From Prostheceraeus crozeri (lineage: Eukaryota > Platyhelminthes > Polycladida > Euryleptidae): a stretch of DNA of 64,000 nt. Of the stretch, positions 1 to 11,726 are shown piece by piece. Position 1 is the first letter of the stretch; every line of letters begins with the position of its first letter. A program made the position numbers and the translations under genes. The stretch lies in NCBI GenBank assembly GCA_907163375.1, contig CAJQUW010011299.1, forward strand, positions 62,001 to 126,000, written 5' to 3'. The notes beneath the pieces are model-generated. The model did not search any database and was not told where the DNA came from. It saw only the letters and a program-made list of their open reading frames with translations.

Positions 1-645
1 GTGAGAGCAGCTCATGACTAAGGCTTCCCACGCATCAACAAACAACAGATGAACGAGTAGTCATCACTGCCGTAGCTGCACTGACGTGATGACGTGATAC
101 AGTCGCATTATCTAACACTGCTATTTAACTCCTCCGCACAACTACAAATCATTCCTTCATTTCTAACCAGTAATTCATTAATAGAGATAAATTTCTGAAT
201 CACTTCAAACCAGCGGAATCTCGAAGACGAGCATAAAAGGGGTGAAGGGGCTGACAATCAAATTCGGAAAACAGGAGGAAATACGGATGAGATCTCTAGA
301 GTGAGAATAGCATCAAGTTTATGGTTGTAATAGAGGTGCGTCACAAATTCAAAAATTGTGGATGTAATTAATGCCTCAGTGTCACTCACTCCACAGTTTT
401 CCGTCGATTTTCCCCGTGCTTCTAGTGCTGGACGTCGGCAAATGGTGGTTCTCCACGCATTTTCGATCTTGAACGTCGAAACACTCACCATTCGACGGAG
501 TGAAGTGCGCTGTGACACCACCTCTTCGTTGGCCTACCACTTAACGACTCCTCCATAGACATTACTTTCTTTGACCAGGAGTCCCTTCCGTTCATATGTA
601 GGCACCCGATCAGCTAGCCGTTTTGTAAAAAAAAACACCTGATCA
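1..645. other. No recognised gene
   Basis: A minus-strand open frame of 87 codons (258-521) and a plus-strand one overlapping it match nothing I know. No splice-flanked exon was recognised. It may be more of the decayed LINE that follows. Confidence 0.4.
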
Positions 646-1075
646 TCGCATTGTCACCATCGGGAGAGAGTCCTCGCAGCGACATTCCCTACATCTGAAG
701 CTGGGAATATCTCTCAATGCTCCTGTAATTCCTGAACATTTGTGATGAATCCACCTCTTGCAGCCGACTCAGCAGATAAAGGTTCTCCCCACGCCTCGTC
801 TGCATAACCACACGGAAATTGACTGTATCCTTCGGTATGCGATTCACCTGGCATGAGCAGTGTACGGCCACAATCTTGCTTAGATTTACCCGAAGAGCAT
901 GTGACTGAGGAGCATCTTTCCAGGCAGTTCATCGTTGCTCTATGAACACTCAACTGCCGAAATCACCAAATCATCTGCATGCAACAGCTAATGCGGACGA
1001 CCTGCTCGAAATTCGCAAGAAAGGGCCTCCATGACTATCACAAGGAAGAAGGAATTCAAATCTGATCCCGGATGT
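646..1075 (-). pseudogene. LINE reverse transcriptase fragment
   Basis: Read on the minus strand, with frame changes, the segment gives VIVMEALSCEFRAGRPH followed by LLHADDLVISAV. This is the RT block ending in the catalytic YADD-type motif (here HADD), in the form seen in RTE/CR1-like LINEs. Downstream codons (SKIVAVHCSCQVNRIPKD) continue in a shifted frame. The 5' RT motifs and the 3' tail are missing. Old and non-functional. Confidence 0.6.
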
Positions 1076-1409
1076 CCACTAGCCGTAACTATGAATTAAA
1101 CACTAAGACAAGCACTCATTCTGACTTTGGATTTTATGCACACGGTCTGCACAGTCCTAATGATCCATTCCTAAGCACCAAATACTCTCATTGCCCACCA
1201 TCATACATACGAGTTGTCTTCATGTCCACAAAAAAGAAATACAGAACCATTCGCTTCTCAATAGATTTTTCCTAGAGGTATCTCAAGCATCGTATCAGTT
1301 GTCGCCCCTCTCCTCTCGCGCGTACTGGCATTAAGTTGAACTGTATTAAGTCAATAGACACCTGCTGCCTGATTAAAAACTCAAACACTCTTTCCGGAAA
1401 CACTCCACA

Positions 1410-1610
1410 GTCTCAGTGGCACAGTGGTTAAGTGCTTGGGCTAGCGATCTTTCGGTCCAGAGGTCGAGCCCCGAAAGTGTCAGTGGAAGTCGTCAGGAAG
1501 GGCATCCGGACTATAAGATCACAACGCTTCAAATTAAAGTCCGACAATGTCAGCGCCGTCCAAGCCCCCGGTACGGGGAAGCAGTGACGTTTAACCATCA
1601 TTCATCATTC
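1410..1610 (+). repeat. tRNA-derived SINE, family A, copy 1
   Basis: Nearly complete copy. It has the head GTCTCaGTGGCACAGTGG with A box GGCACAGTGGTTAAGTGC, B box GGTCGAGCCCC, a body with GTCAGGAAGGGCATCCGG, and the 3' end TGACGTTTAACC followed by short ATTC-rich tail. Copies 1-11 in the window define the family; this one preserves the LINE-like body block best. Confidence 0.85.
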
Positions 1611-3567
1611 TTTCCGGTTTTTAGGACTTGATCGTGAGACCTGAGGCTTCTGTAGCTTCTCTTTCTACAGCATCGCCTTCACCTTTGTAGCAGTTTATGA
1701 TGAACGACAGTTTCCAATCATTCGGCATTTGTCCAAGAGTTTGATTAATAAATCGACAGTGCATTCAACAGGATGAAGCATTTCCACTACCACACCCAAC
1801 GGGTCAGCTGCATCTCTGTCTTTTCTGAGGTCACTAGGTGCATCAACGCAAGTAGATAAAGCTCATGATTGAGGAGTCTGAATGGCAATATTGTGATGGA
1901 GGTTTAAAACTACTGTTAACTTATGGTTTTATTCAATTTTTTTGGATGTTAAATAATTAATTTTTAGGGAAAAGGCTAGAAAGCAGCACAGAGGGTTACA
2001 ACCCTTTGTCGTTGATTTTTATGTCATTATTTTTCAAGGCATTGTTTTTTAAAAAGTTTTCTTTTACAAAAAGATTGAAAAAGTTTTCTTTACAATTTCA
2101 TATTCCTTAAAACCAATCAATGATTGAAAGAAGATTGAGTGAACTGAAGAACACGAGAAAGAAGAATTACGGAACATAACTGATGCACGCCAACAATATC
2201 AATTACGCCGATCACAGGTAAGTGTTGAAAGATACACTAGGAACACATGTAATTAGGCGACGGGAGTGATTAGGCGAAGAGAAAGTACAAACTGTACGTG
2301 ACTTTGATACATCTTCGGTAATAATGGCAAAGAAGCCAAAGTAGAGGCCAATTAACTGATCATTAATTACTGTTGTTACCCAGTATTACAAGAAATGGAG
2401 TCAGTAAAAACAATCTTTACTCTAAGCAAACTTTGAAGACTGCTCGAATGTTCGACAGAAGATCCACATCAACATTAGAACAATCTGAGTGCTGTATAAA
2501 TGTAGTTCTATCAAGCGATACACTTGTTCGTCAAAAATGTATTAACTTCTATGTAAATTACCTGTTGCAGACTTTATGCACTTCAAAATGTAGATACCTC
2601 ACTGCGATTCTCTTTTTAAAAATGTTTATTTTGATTGTCTGCTAAGGTGTTTGACTTGCTTGGTTGTAGAGAATATATTAACCTATCTAATTCATTTACA
2701 AACTGTTGTGGAAAAAGCGTAAAACTATATCAAAGATTCCTACCCACCACTCTAAATGTGACCTCAGCGCTCAAGTTGCTGTCATCAGCTATTTACTCTC
2801 CTCAACAATGAACTAATTGAAATTACGACCAATTATTTGTAATTTATTTTGAAGATCTTTAGTAAGTATGAAATGCAACAATGCAATAATTAATTTTGCG
2901 GAATTAGGGAGTAATATCAAAAATGATTAGGTTGCATTGCAGAATTTAAGAAAATCGCATAGAAAAAAGAAAGCTTTTGACTGTAATTTTAATCTCAGCA
3001 GCATGTTTCAGTCAGCGTTTCTTCGAAGCTGGACTGAATTTGCAGAAGCACAAGGGAATGAAATTTCAGCTAATTAATTGATGCACACAGCGTAAGAGAA
3101 AAAAACAGAAACAAGCAAGAGCGAGAGCAAAAGCCAACAAGGTCTACATCAAGATTAATGCTAATTGTCGGAAGTCAATAAAAGAGGTCATTGAGCCGAA
3201 TGTTGAGATGGAAAGCACTGCAGTTTAAACATGTAAATAAAATTTTAAAAATGCAGGAAGCAATCAACGTGATAAAATAGGATTCAGGGCATTTTCATTG
3301 ACTACCCCATCGGTCGATGCAAAATCTTTTGATTGACAAAACTTCATAATACGAAATATCAGGCGTTTATAACTAGAGAAAACAGGTTTGAAGCATGACA
3401 AAGCTCTCGAAAATCACACACATGAAGATGTCTCGTGACTGCTCCTCATGCCGGTGGAACGATTTGGGCAGCGGTTAGAGGAAGATAAAAGGAAACTGGC
3501 CGAAACATGTGCGGAATAAATTGAAAATCAAAAATTGCCTTTTTACAAATTTCGTAAGGAATCATAC
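1611..3567. other. No recognised gene
   Basis: AT-rich sequence with only short uninterrupted frames, the longest 90 codons (2373-2645, plus), which has no family resemblance I can see. No convincing exon, repeat or RNA gene. Confidence 0.4.
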
Positions 3568-5018
3568 TGCAGTGCATTCCGGATATGCAGGAAGGTTTGG
3601 GAGCGAGATTTTCTCCGGCTTATTCGAAGTTCCCACTTAAGCGGAATAACAAGTTTCGAGCTCATTTTAGCCTGAAGAATTGCTGCGTGAGGAAAATGTA
3701 CGCTATTCTAGTGATAGCAACGCTTATACATAGGCCTAAAGGCTCCCAATACCATTCCGTTGTAGGGTTTAAGATATATTGCGGTATTTCTTCTGAGTAT
3801 GAAAAGGCAATCCATTACATGTATTTGTCAAGAATGAGTTTTAAAAGCACGGAGCAAAAGTTGAAGCTTTTTGGTCAACAGTGAAAGAAATCAAATTTCT
3901 ATCTAAAGAAGAAAAATCGCTTGTAGAAAATAGATGCATTAGACTGCTTCATAATGGCAAAAAAACGAAAACATAATTAAGAAACCCATTTGTTTCCCCT
4001 CCAAGGCAAGCGTGTCTTGGAGCAGTGAATGATTGTTGCGTTGCACTGCCACATTGCATGAGGACAACAAGTGGTATGAACACAATGCGGTTTCGGTTGA
4101 AACATAAGCGAAAGCCACTTAATGTAGAAGTTCAGATCCAATAAACCACAAATAATAGCTAAATTATAAATAATGCAAAGAAAAATTCTCCCGCTTAAGC
4201 GGAGTGACTTCCGAAAACTCTCCCTCTTAACTTGAGCGTTTTACGTGTTGGAAATGTTTCTTGTTTTTTCTCTTCTTTTTGGAAGATTTTGATCTTTCTA
4301 TGAAAAGCCTACGTGGTCCAGACACTTTGATCACATTGTCGCAAACGGTTCTCAGCGGTTGTATGTAATTCGTATTTTAAAACGTGTTCTTAGTCACTAC
4401 CAACTCCTGCTGGCGTATTGCTCGATCAGTAATTGATTATGCATCGCCTGTTTTCGCTTCACCTGGTACAACTTTGGACAATAAACTGTTAGTGTTTTGT
4501 AAAATAACATTTTGTAATAACCATGGCCCTGATGTTAAAGCTTGTGACAACTGTAACATCCTAGACATTTCAGAACGCAGGAAGATGCTTGGATAGCGAT
4601 TATTTCGTTAATCTCTTTCGGACACACGACGTATCCTGCGCGCATAAGCATTTACCATCAATATCAAATCGAAGTCAGCGGTTTATCTACCTCACATGAA
4701 AACTGCTCGGAGACTGAATTCCTTCATCCATTCATGGGCTCTTCTATTCAATGAATCATTGACCGCGTGCAAGTAACAACCGCAACTTTGAACGACAAAT
4801 TCATTCATTTTATCAGTTAGCGATTTCCTTTCAACACCGTCACACACGAATTTCTTAGATGACTTGACTTCTTTCACCGTATTTCATGTGTCCACTTTTC
4901 TGCATAACCACCCCTCGACTATCACTGGAGGTGTGAGACTTGTATCTTTTTCAATAAACGCTAATTCATTCATTTTTCTCCCACTTAAGCGGAATTCCCG
5001 CTTATCCGGAGTTCACTG
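3568..5018. mobile_element. Decayed pogo/Tigger-like DNA transposon (probable)
   Basis: The right end, 4978-5018, reads on the minus strand CAGTGAACTCCGGATAAGCG and then CTTAAGTGGGAG, next to a TA, which is the look of pogo/Tigger terminal repeats. A weaker counterpart (CAGTGCATTCCGGATATG) starts near 3569, and related CTTAAGCGGA blocks sit at about 3636 and 4192. No transposase is readable. A CR1-type LINE fragment lies inside. The left end is uncertain. Confidence 0.4.
4384..4790 (+). pseudogene. CR1-like LINE RT C-terminal fragment
   Basis: The plus strand reads RIARSVIDYASPVFASPGTT and later CDNCNILDISERRKML, then, after a frame break, LFRKSLSDTRR-like text. This is the conserved block after the RT palm in CR1/Jockey-like LINEs (xDYASPVW..., ...ISERRxML). 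5' truncated, with frame breaks. Confidence 0.5.
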
Positions 5019-5240
5019 TATTTCGTGTATCTTTTCTTGTTGTCATAGTGAAAAATCCACTTTTTTTCTCTCCTTCAGAGTTTATTGACCAAGTTATGAG
5101 GTTATTTACAATAAAATAATTAAAAGGCCAACGCTTCGTGCCACTGACACTTCGATGGGCCGACTTCTGCAAAACAGCATTTGATGACACGCATTAAATA
5201 TGGAAGCAACGAAACAGAGTTCAGGTGGCCTACTGCGTAG

Positions 5241-5470
5241 TTAGAAATTAGGGAGCTCGTATTTGCGGTTAATGGCTGGTGCAAGAGATTTGATCAATCG
5301 AGCTTCGGTCAGCCTGCAATCCACTGCGCTATGACTTTTGTCCAAGATATCGATATCGAAGTGAGAGATGGAGATGTCACTGAACTGGTGCACTTTCATA
5401 CCGTGTTCGTAAAGGGCATTTCTTTTGTTCTTATTGATCAAATCTCTTCTATGCTCATTATAGCGTTTGG
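5241..5470 (-). pseudogene. PLE GIY-YIG endonuclease, C-terminal part (left arm)
   Basis: Mirror image of the right-arm frame. It extends slightly further 5' into the loop, giving KRYNEHRRDLINK upstream of the shared part, so the left arm preserves a few more codons of the R-x2-EH block than the right. Confidence 0.7.
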
Positions 5471-5483
5471 TAAACGGACGGTA

Positions 5484-5697
5484 GCATAGAAGAGATTTGA
5501 TCAATAAGAACAAAAGAAATGCCCTTTACGAACACGGTATGAAAGTGCACCAGTTCAGTGACATCTCCATCTCTCACTTCGATATCGATATCTTGGACAA
5601 AAGTCATAGCGCAGTGGATTGCAGGCTGACCGAAGCTCGATTGATCAAATCTCTTGCACCAGCCATTAACCGCAAATACGAGCTCCCTAATTTCTAA
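5484..5697 (+). pseudogene. PLE GIY-YIG endonuclease, C-terminal part (right arm)
   Basis: The frame reads NALYEHGMKVHQFSD, then VDCRLTEARLIKSLAPAINR, ending ELPNF and a stop. The R-x2-E-x2-L-I and final P-x-I-N-R pattern is the second half of the GIY-YIG nuclease that closes Penelope-type polyproteins. The GIY-YIG motif itself and all of the RT are absent (5' truncated). The identical frame lies on the minus strand of the left arm. Confidence 0.75.
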
Positions 5698-5946
5698 CTA
5701 CGCAGTAGGCCACCTGAACTCTGTTTCGTTGCTTCCATATTTAATGCGTGTCATCAAATGCTGATTTGCAGAAGTCGGCCCATCGAAGTGTCAGTGGCAC
5801 GAAGCGTTGGCCTTTTAATTATTTTATTGTAAATAACCTCATAACTTGGTCAATAAACTCTGAAGGAGAGAAAAAAAGTGGATTTTTCACTATGACAATA
5901 AGCAACAGCCTCCTGTTCTTGACCATCAATTGGTATCTTTTCTTGT

Positions 5947-8150
5947 CACAAAGTGCCCAATATCAAAACAGACAGGGCAAGATGAATCATGATCGCACTT
6001 GTCGTACACTTGCAATTCTATGAAATTTCTAGAAACTTTGATGTTATAAAAAATGCGGAGGTGATTGCTCCTACATTCTTTCACTGATAGGTAGATAGCT
6101 TTCAATTTCATCAACAGCCCACCGAGTTCCAGCTAGTTAACTGTCTGGTGCTCGTTACTGACTTTGCAATTTCATTTCTGGAATAAAAATGTGTTAAATG
6201 TCAGAAAATCTCGGCATGAACCTGTTTCAGATTATCGCCTGTCACCGCTATCTGTCAGATTAAAGGCAACGGTGAAGAAGATACGTTATCGCCCATTTAT
6301 TCCTTGCCGCGAGATTTGTAATCAAAGAAGCGCTTGTTTTCACGCAGATACTTGGAGAAAGTACACCGTCCAAAAACTCGTTCGAACAGTAACTGCGTCC
6401 GTTGAAAATGCGCATTAGAATTCCTTTTGTATCAGACATCTCGTTGATGAACTGTCTGCGCATGTCACATTCAATTAGGGATTGATAAATGGGTTAAAAT
6501 GCTTTCAAATTACTAAGGTAAGAAATTAACAGCTGTATTCCTCGTAAAACTGAATACGGAGAATTGGCGCATATCGCCCGCTAATGTGTCTAAGGGGATG
6601 GGATGGGTGAGTGGGTGGGTGGGTAGGCCAAAAAAAGCACTGATTTATGCGAAGTGTTGAAATATGCCATATTGCATATTACACTCATACATGTATATTT
6701 GATATTTCAAGACTCTGGATTGAGTAGTCACATACTTTAAGCTAACGTTCTTCAAATTTTAGTTTATAGCTATTTCCGTAGAATTACAATTACAGAATAT
6801 TGAAACATGCATGCATGCAGTGAATATATTTCATCTAATGTTATAATAGGGTTCGTACGCTGAGTAAGGTAGAATTTTCTAGGAATTCCGGGAGGCACAC
6901 GAACCCGGTAAAGTCACTTCATTCACAAAACATGTAACGTGTGATAGTGCGCATACCGGTATCATCTTATCGAATAATAAAAGAAGCGTTTAAACAGATT
7001 ACTAAGAATACCGAGAAGAGTGGTTGTCGAGGCAAGGAAGACAAAATAGAAACAGCGGCATGGAAAGACGCTTTTCGCTTTGTTTTGCATGATGGAATCG
7101 ACCAGAAAATGATAGCCGTGAGGGGAAAGGATGATTTAATAAATGAATGAAGAAGAACTGCGGCACAGCCAAGAGTGATGCCTCGAACGAGTGCGCATTT
7201 ACGCAGGTTGGAAAATCCGATGAAATCTCCCACCTTTAGAACAACTTTCTGATATCACACACTTACACGCAAAGCATATGAGGTCAATTTGTAGTGCTCA
7301 TCCGTCAACATTCAGTGGGCCTAACCAATATGTGATTCACAAATTAGTATTTTCGGAACATGTTAGTGGATGATAATCAGATTTTGATAGATTTCTGGTA
7401 GCATGATATAGACTAGTGTTTCTGTGGCCACATTAGAATTTTGCCTGTACAAGAAGGATATTGAGATGCAATTTTTCTGTGAGATATTCGAATTCCCAGC
7501 GCTTTCATCATCCGAATGGTGAATCATGCAGATAAACCGAGATGTTCAGTTTTACAGACGAAGTGAAACATGTCAAAAAGGCGTCGGTTACGGGTCATTT
7601 CGTACACCAGATAAAAATGGTTCACATCAAATCACTGAGTAATACTCTGATTCAGTTGACAGACATTTTAGGAAATTATACATTCCGTAGCTATGCAACG
7701 CTGTTCATCCATCATTTGATAAGATTATTGCAAGTAGGCGTCAGTAACGGGACATTTCGTGGCATGAATTACACAGTTATTCGAATGATATTGATCACCA
7801 AACATTACATGATGATTTAATATTACTGCAACGGTTGCTATATTTGTTAACTGAATTAAGTTGTTACATTGGTTAGATTCATGTCCTGGTGCATTAGACG
7901 AAGATTGAAGACGTCGGTTTTGGGATACTCCAGCTTTTTATGTGTAATCGTGTAGATGCGTAACCCTTACACTTCATAGAAATGAAATTGAGTAGGCTGA
8001 CTATATAGTCAGATGTCATTTTCATCCAATTTCGAATGATATCACTTAATAGAGGTTGGAAAGAATCTGCGGCACTGGTGCATATGACGTACGATTTTCG
8101 GGAAATCTGTGCTGATTTATGAGAATTCAGTGATCGTTTCAAGTTCCAAA
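5947..8150. other. No recognised gene
   Basis: Short open frames on both strands (for example 6164-6418 plus, 6941-7150 plus, 7894-8142 minus) show no domain I recognise. A roughly 23-bp direct repeat (GGCGTCRGTWACGGG core) occurs near 7580 and 7738, and a GGGTGGGT-rich short run is at 6600-6625. A host exon could hide here, since the C-terminal SCFD2 exons are still unplaced. Confidence 0.4.
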
Positions 8151-8153
8151 ATA

Positions 8154-9660
8154 TTAGGGTGATTTATTGGTGAGGAGTTGTGCCAGTGTTCTGTGTGTGA
8201 GTCTGTCGAGTGATTTGTGACCTGTGGGGAATCGTGTTTGTGACCTCATTATTTTGTCTGTTAGTGAGGTATGTGCCGACCTGGTAGGTGTGTGTTTGCT
8301 TGAGTAGCTGTTGTTGTTGTTTTGGCCCGCTCGGTGTGAAAACACATTGACGTCAGTGGCTAGAGACGACCGATTGCCCTCAAATAGTTCGGCAACTGGG
8401 TGGCGGAAATTTGGTTGTTGTCCGGATGGATGGTATAAAAACTGATATAACGTTGCAAATCCCATCTTGAGCACTTGATAATGTTGTGTTCCAGGCTTTC
8501 TTCCTCTTAGCCACATTCATCGCAGATTGCCTCCTCTGCTGAGCCGATACGATGGCGATACTTCTTGAGAAGAAGAGAATGCCCTGTCCTGCATCTTGCA
8601 AGTTCGGTGCGTTCTGCTCTACTCAAGCTGACTTCTTGATGTTTGTATTTCCAATGGCTGTTATTCTTCTTCCATTCGTTGGCAGGGCTTGCTCGTATTT
8701 TTGTTTTCACTGTGTCGATATCGATAGGAATGTCTTTCTGGTCTAGATTAGTGGCATCTTTTGCAGTCGTGTCTGCGATCTCATTCCAATGCACACCAAC
8801 ATGACTGGGGACCCATTGAATGAGAATATTCCTATTTGCTGTTTTCTGCAGGCTGTTCCAAGCTTGGTCTTCGTTTGATGTTCTGATTCTAGGTGGCCAC
8901 TAGGTATCTTTTCAATCACACCTTTATTATCAAGACAGATAGCAACGTTTCTGCAGTTGTCCCATCGCTGGTCTTCCATGGCTTTCTCAAGGCCAATCCT
9001 CAATCCAACCAATTCAGCATTGTAGCTGCTACACCATCTACCGGCAAGTGCAAGGACTGTCGAGTAGTCCCCTTTATTCCATATGATTACTGCACCGCTG
9101 CCTCCTCGTTCCTGATTTTCCATCACTGATCCGTCAATCCAGATCTGAACGTCCATGTCTTTCATTCTTGCATCAATTGTTCAGGTTTCTTTCTCAGGGT
9201 ATTTGTATCTTCTTTCTTGCTGCAGTCAGTTAGAAGTGATGTATGGGTGGTGATATGCGTCATACTCTTCCACGGCGGAATAGTGGGATGTTTAACTAGT
9301 TGATCGTGATTGGTGATTCCAAGGTCTTCGGCATTTTCGATCTGCTTTACTGCTTCCCTCCAGCTTCTGCCTTCTATCTCCTTTTTTGTTTTTCTATCGT
9401 TTCGTTTGTTGAAGATTTGATTATTTGGATTCTTGGGGTCTCTTTTATACTTTTCGTTTGCAATAGACGCTAACATATTGCTTCTTACAGAAATGGGGAC
9501 GAACTCTGCTTCACGGAGGAGTTTCTCAGTAGGAGTACTTTTGTAACGACCAGAGATGAGTCTAGCAGATTTGTTTTGCTCACATTCAAGAGATTCCATG
9601 TTGATCTTACTGATACAGGGGAGCCAGCCATCCGCGCCATACTCAAATAGCTGTTTTGTT
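8154..9660 (-). mobile_element. LINE 3' part with RNase H domain, minus strand
   Basis: Minus-strand frames in series give the RT C-terminus (LFEYGADGWLPCISKIN, KSTPTEKLLREAEFVP), then an RNase H domain (VQIWIDGSVMENQERGGSG, YNAELVGLRIGLEKA, ICLDNKGVIEKIP, MHWNEIADTTAKDA with the D-E-D-D order), then CDECG and a C-terminal cysteine/histidine region. An RNase H after the RT is typical of I/LOA/Outcast-type LINEs. At least three frame breaks; the RT catalytic part is missing. Inactive. Confidence 0.75.
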
Positions 9661-9907
9661 GTAGCGCTTGATGATTGTGTGGATGGAGGTGAGATGCAGT
9701 TCCCTGTGTTGAAAATTGTGGACCTTTGTTGTTTGGGAGGAGCTGGTTGTTGCGTGAGGAGATGAAGATGTGTATTTGTGTCGCGTGTGCATCCTGTGGC
9801 GATCCTGAGCGCCTTGTTCTGTATTGCTTATAGCTTGCCGATGTTTGTTTGTTTGTTTGTTGAGATGATTGGTGACCAGACTGTGGACGTGTATTCCAAG
9901 AGGGCAT
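9661..9907 (-). pseudogene. Second LINE RT C-terminal fragment
   Basis: The minus strand reads YTSTVWSPIISTNKQTNIG followed, after an in-frame stop, by AIQNKALRIATGCTRDTN. This is the post-palm block of another LINE family (typical form LEYxSxVWSPI...IQNKALRIxTG). It abuts the RNase H LINE in the same orientation, with repeats of the same domain, so these are two elements rather than one. Confidence 0.6.
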
Positions 9908-11726
9908 GTGTGATGGCCTTCTCGGCTCTTCGAGCTGAGATCAAAAGTGTCAACTTCTTGCTCACAGACAACAGATCATCAGTGAAGACAGCAGCGGAAG
10001 AGACTTCAGCTATCCATCTGCGTCGTGATGTCCAACAAGGTTGTACATTATCACCACTCCTCTTCGTAATAGCCATCGAAACACTAACAACAGCAGCATC
10101 GGTCGACGAAAACACAAGTGTCACGCTATACCCATCTACCACTACGTCTCAAGTGCTCACTTTTGCGGATGATTTGGTGTTGACCGCTAGATCGGGTCCA
10201 TTAGTCCAACAAATTTTGGACAACGTAGTTGCAGCAGCAGACTGGTGCCATCTATCCTTCTCTCCAAGGAAGTATGCATCATTAGTGCTTGAGAGAGGAG
10301 ATGCAGCTGACTAAGAAATAAGAATACCTGGAGACAATATTCGAATGCTCAGACTTGTTGACACATACATGTATCTGGGCGTCCCAAAAGCCTTAGTTGG
10401 AAGACAGTCACCAACGGACCTGATGAATTCGACCTTCGACGATCTTCAAAAGATTGTAGCGAGTGGTCTTTTGCCGTTGCAAATTCATATACCCTAGACT
10501 CACTACTAGAACACCACCACCTAGACATTCAACCACTTTCGTCGCCGCATGGCAGAAAGCGTGGTGGAGCTTCCAGCGGAGGATTGGATGAGATACTACG
10601 AATACTTTTTCGTGAGGTTTTGAATCTACCCCGCATGTGTTATATCTTTATGCGGAACCATCAAGACGTGGTATTGGACTCTCACTCCTCTATGAAGACT
10701 AAGCAATACTGAGAGTTAACGGCACTCTGAAAACCCCTTCCTCTACGGGCTTGAGGCAAACGGCGCTACACATCCTGCGGCATGCCTTCAGGCCTGCGTC
10801 AGCGGCGAATGATGCAACCATGGACCAGCTGGTGGCATATTTAAATTCTGAGGCACAAAGGAGTCCCGGGAGCAAATGCCTAGTGGGCGTCAGTCCGTTC
10901 GGCTGTGCGTAGTCTGAAGAAAACAAAGTGAGTTTCAAAAACCGCGGAAGCAGTCTGGCTGTGTCATATGCCAGCCCCATGTCGGTTTCTCGCTCAACAG
11001 TTATCGGCAATAACTACTCCATTTTGGTGCGTGCTCTCCGATTCGCAATCCGTGAGAAGCACCTAGTATCGTGGAGGGTCGCAAAGTGGAGACACTCGGC
11101 TACAGTTTGTCATCTACAACCGCACTTTTGAATCGCACAACTACTGTCAGCGATTGGAATTTTATTCACAGAGCGCGGGTGGACCTATTGCCGCTAAACG
11201 GAACTCGAGGAGGGCCGCAAGACAAACGCTGCCGTCATTGTGGCTACGAAGCGGAAACGGCCACCCACGTTCTACAGTGTTGCCTGCCGGTATCTGCTGC
11301 TCGAAATCATCGCCATCGCGGAATCTGCGAACTGCTGGCAGAAGCGGCAACCAGAACCAGTAGACATTGGCAAGTGGAGGTGGACTAGACTGTCAGAAAT
11401 TCCTCAACCGATCAAAGAATCGATCTCCAGTTCCTGGATTCTTCTAGTGAAAGAATATTCGTGGACGTTAAAGTGCCGTTCGACAGGAGAGGGAAAATGA
11501 GACGAGCCAGCGAAAGTATGCACCACTAGCTGATAATATGAATGCCGAAATGTACACATTCATGGTTGGTACTTACGGCTCATGGTGGCCGGATAATGAC
11601 ACAATATTAAGGAAACTTGGCATCCAACGATGCAAGGCTCTCCGAGAAACTATTATCAGACACGCGATCCACTGGACTCGGAACAGTTATGTCCAGTTCG
11701 TGTCCGGTGTTCCCCAAACAATTTGA
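9905..11726 (+). mobile_element. R2/NeSL-like LINE remnant with restriction-like endonuclease
   Basis: Plus-strand pieces in order: RT motif B VQQGCTLSPLLF and motif C TFADDLVLTA (9905-10314); a linker with RVNGTL-like text near 10710; a Cys/His motif CRHCGYEAETATHVLQCC (11225-11285); RIDLQFLDSSSERIFVDVKV, a restriction-like PD-D-type nuclease core in a shifted frame (about 11415-11480); and the closing MVGTYGSWWPDNDTILRKLG...IHWTRNSYVQF (11538-11726). That order is characteristic of early-branching LINEs with a C-terminal REL endonuclease. The first half of the RT is absent and several stops and frame changes interrupt it. No 28S rDNA context is visible. Confidence 0.7.

Larger units (their letters stand above)
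5040..5932. mobile_element. Penelope-like element 1, palindromic copy
   Basis: Two 416-bp arms, 5040-5455 and 5483-5898, are inverted copies with one mismatch that I could find. They are separated by a 27-bp loop and followed by a 34-bp unpaired tail (5899-5932). A 14-bp direct repeat, GTATCTTTTCTTGT, flanks the whole at 5027-5040 and 5933-5946; its last base may be shared with the left arm. Each arm carries the C-terminal half of a GIY-YIG endonuclease plus the 3' non-coding part of a PLE. The near identity of the arms argues for recent origin. Confidence 0.8.
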
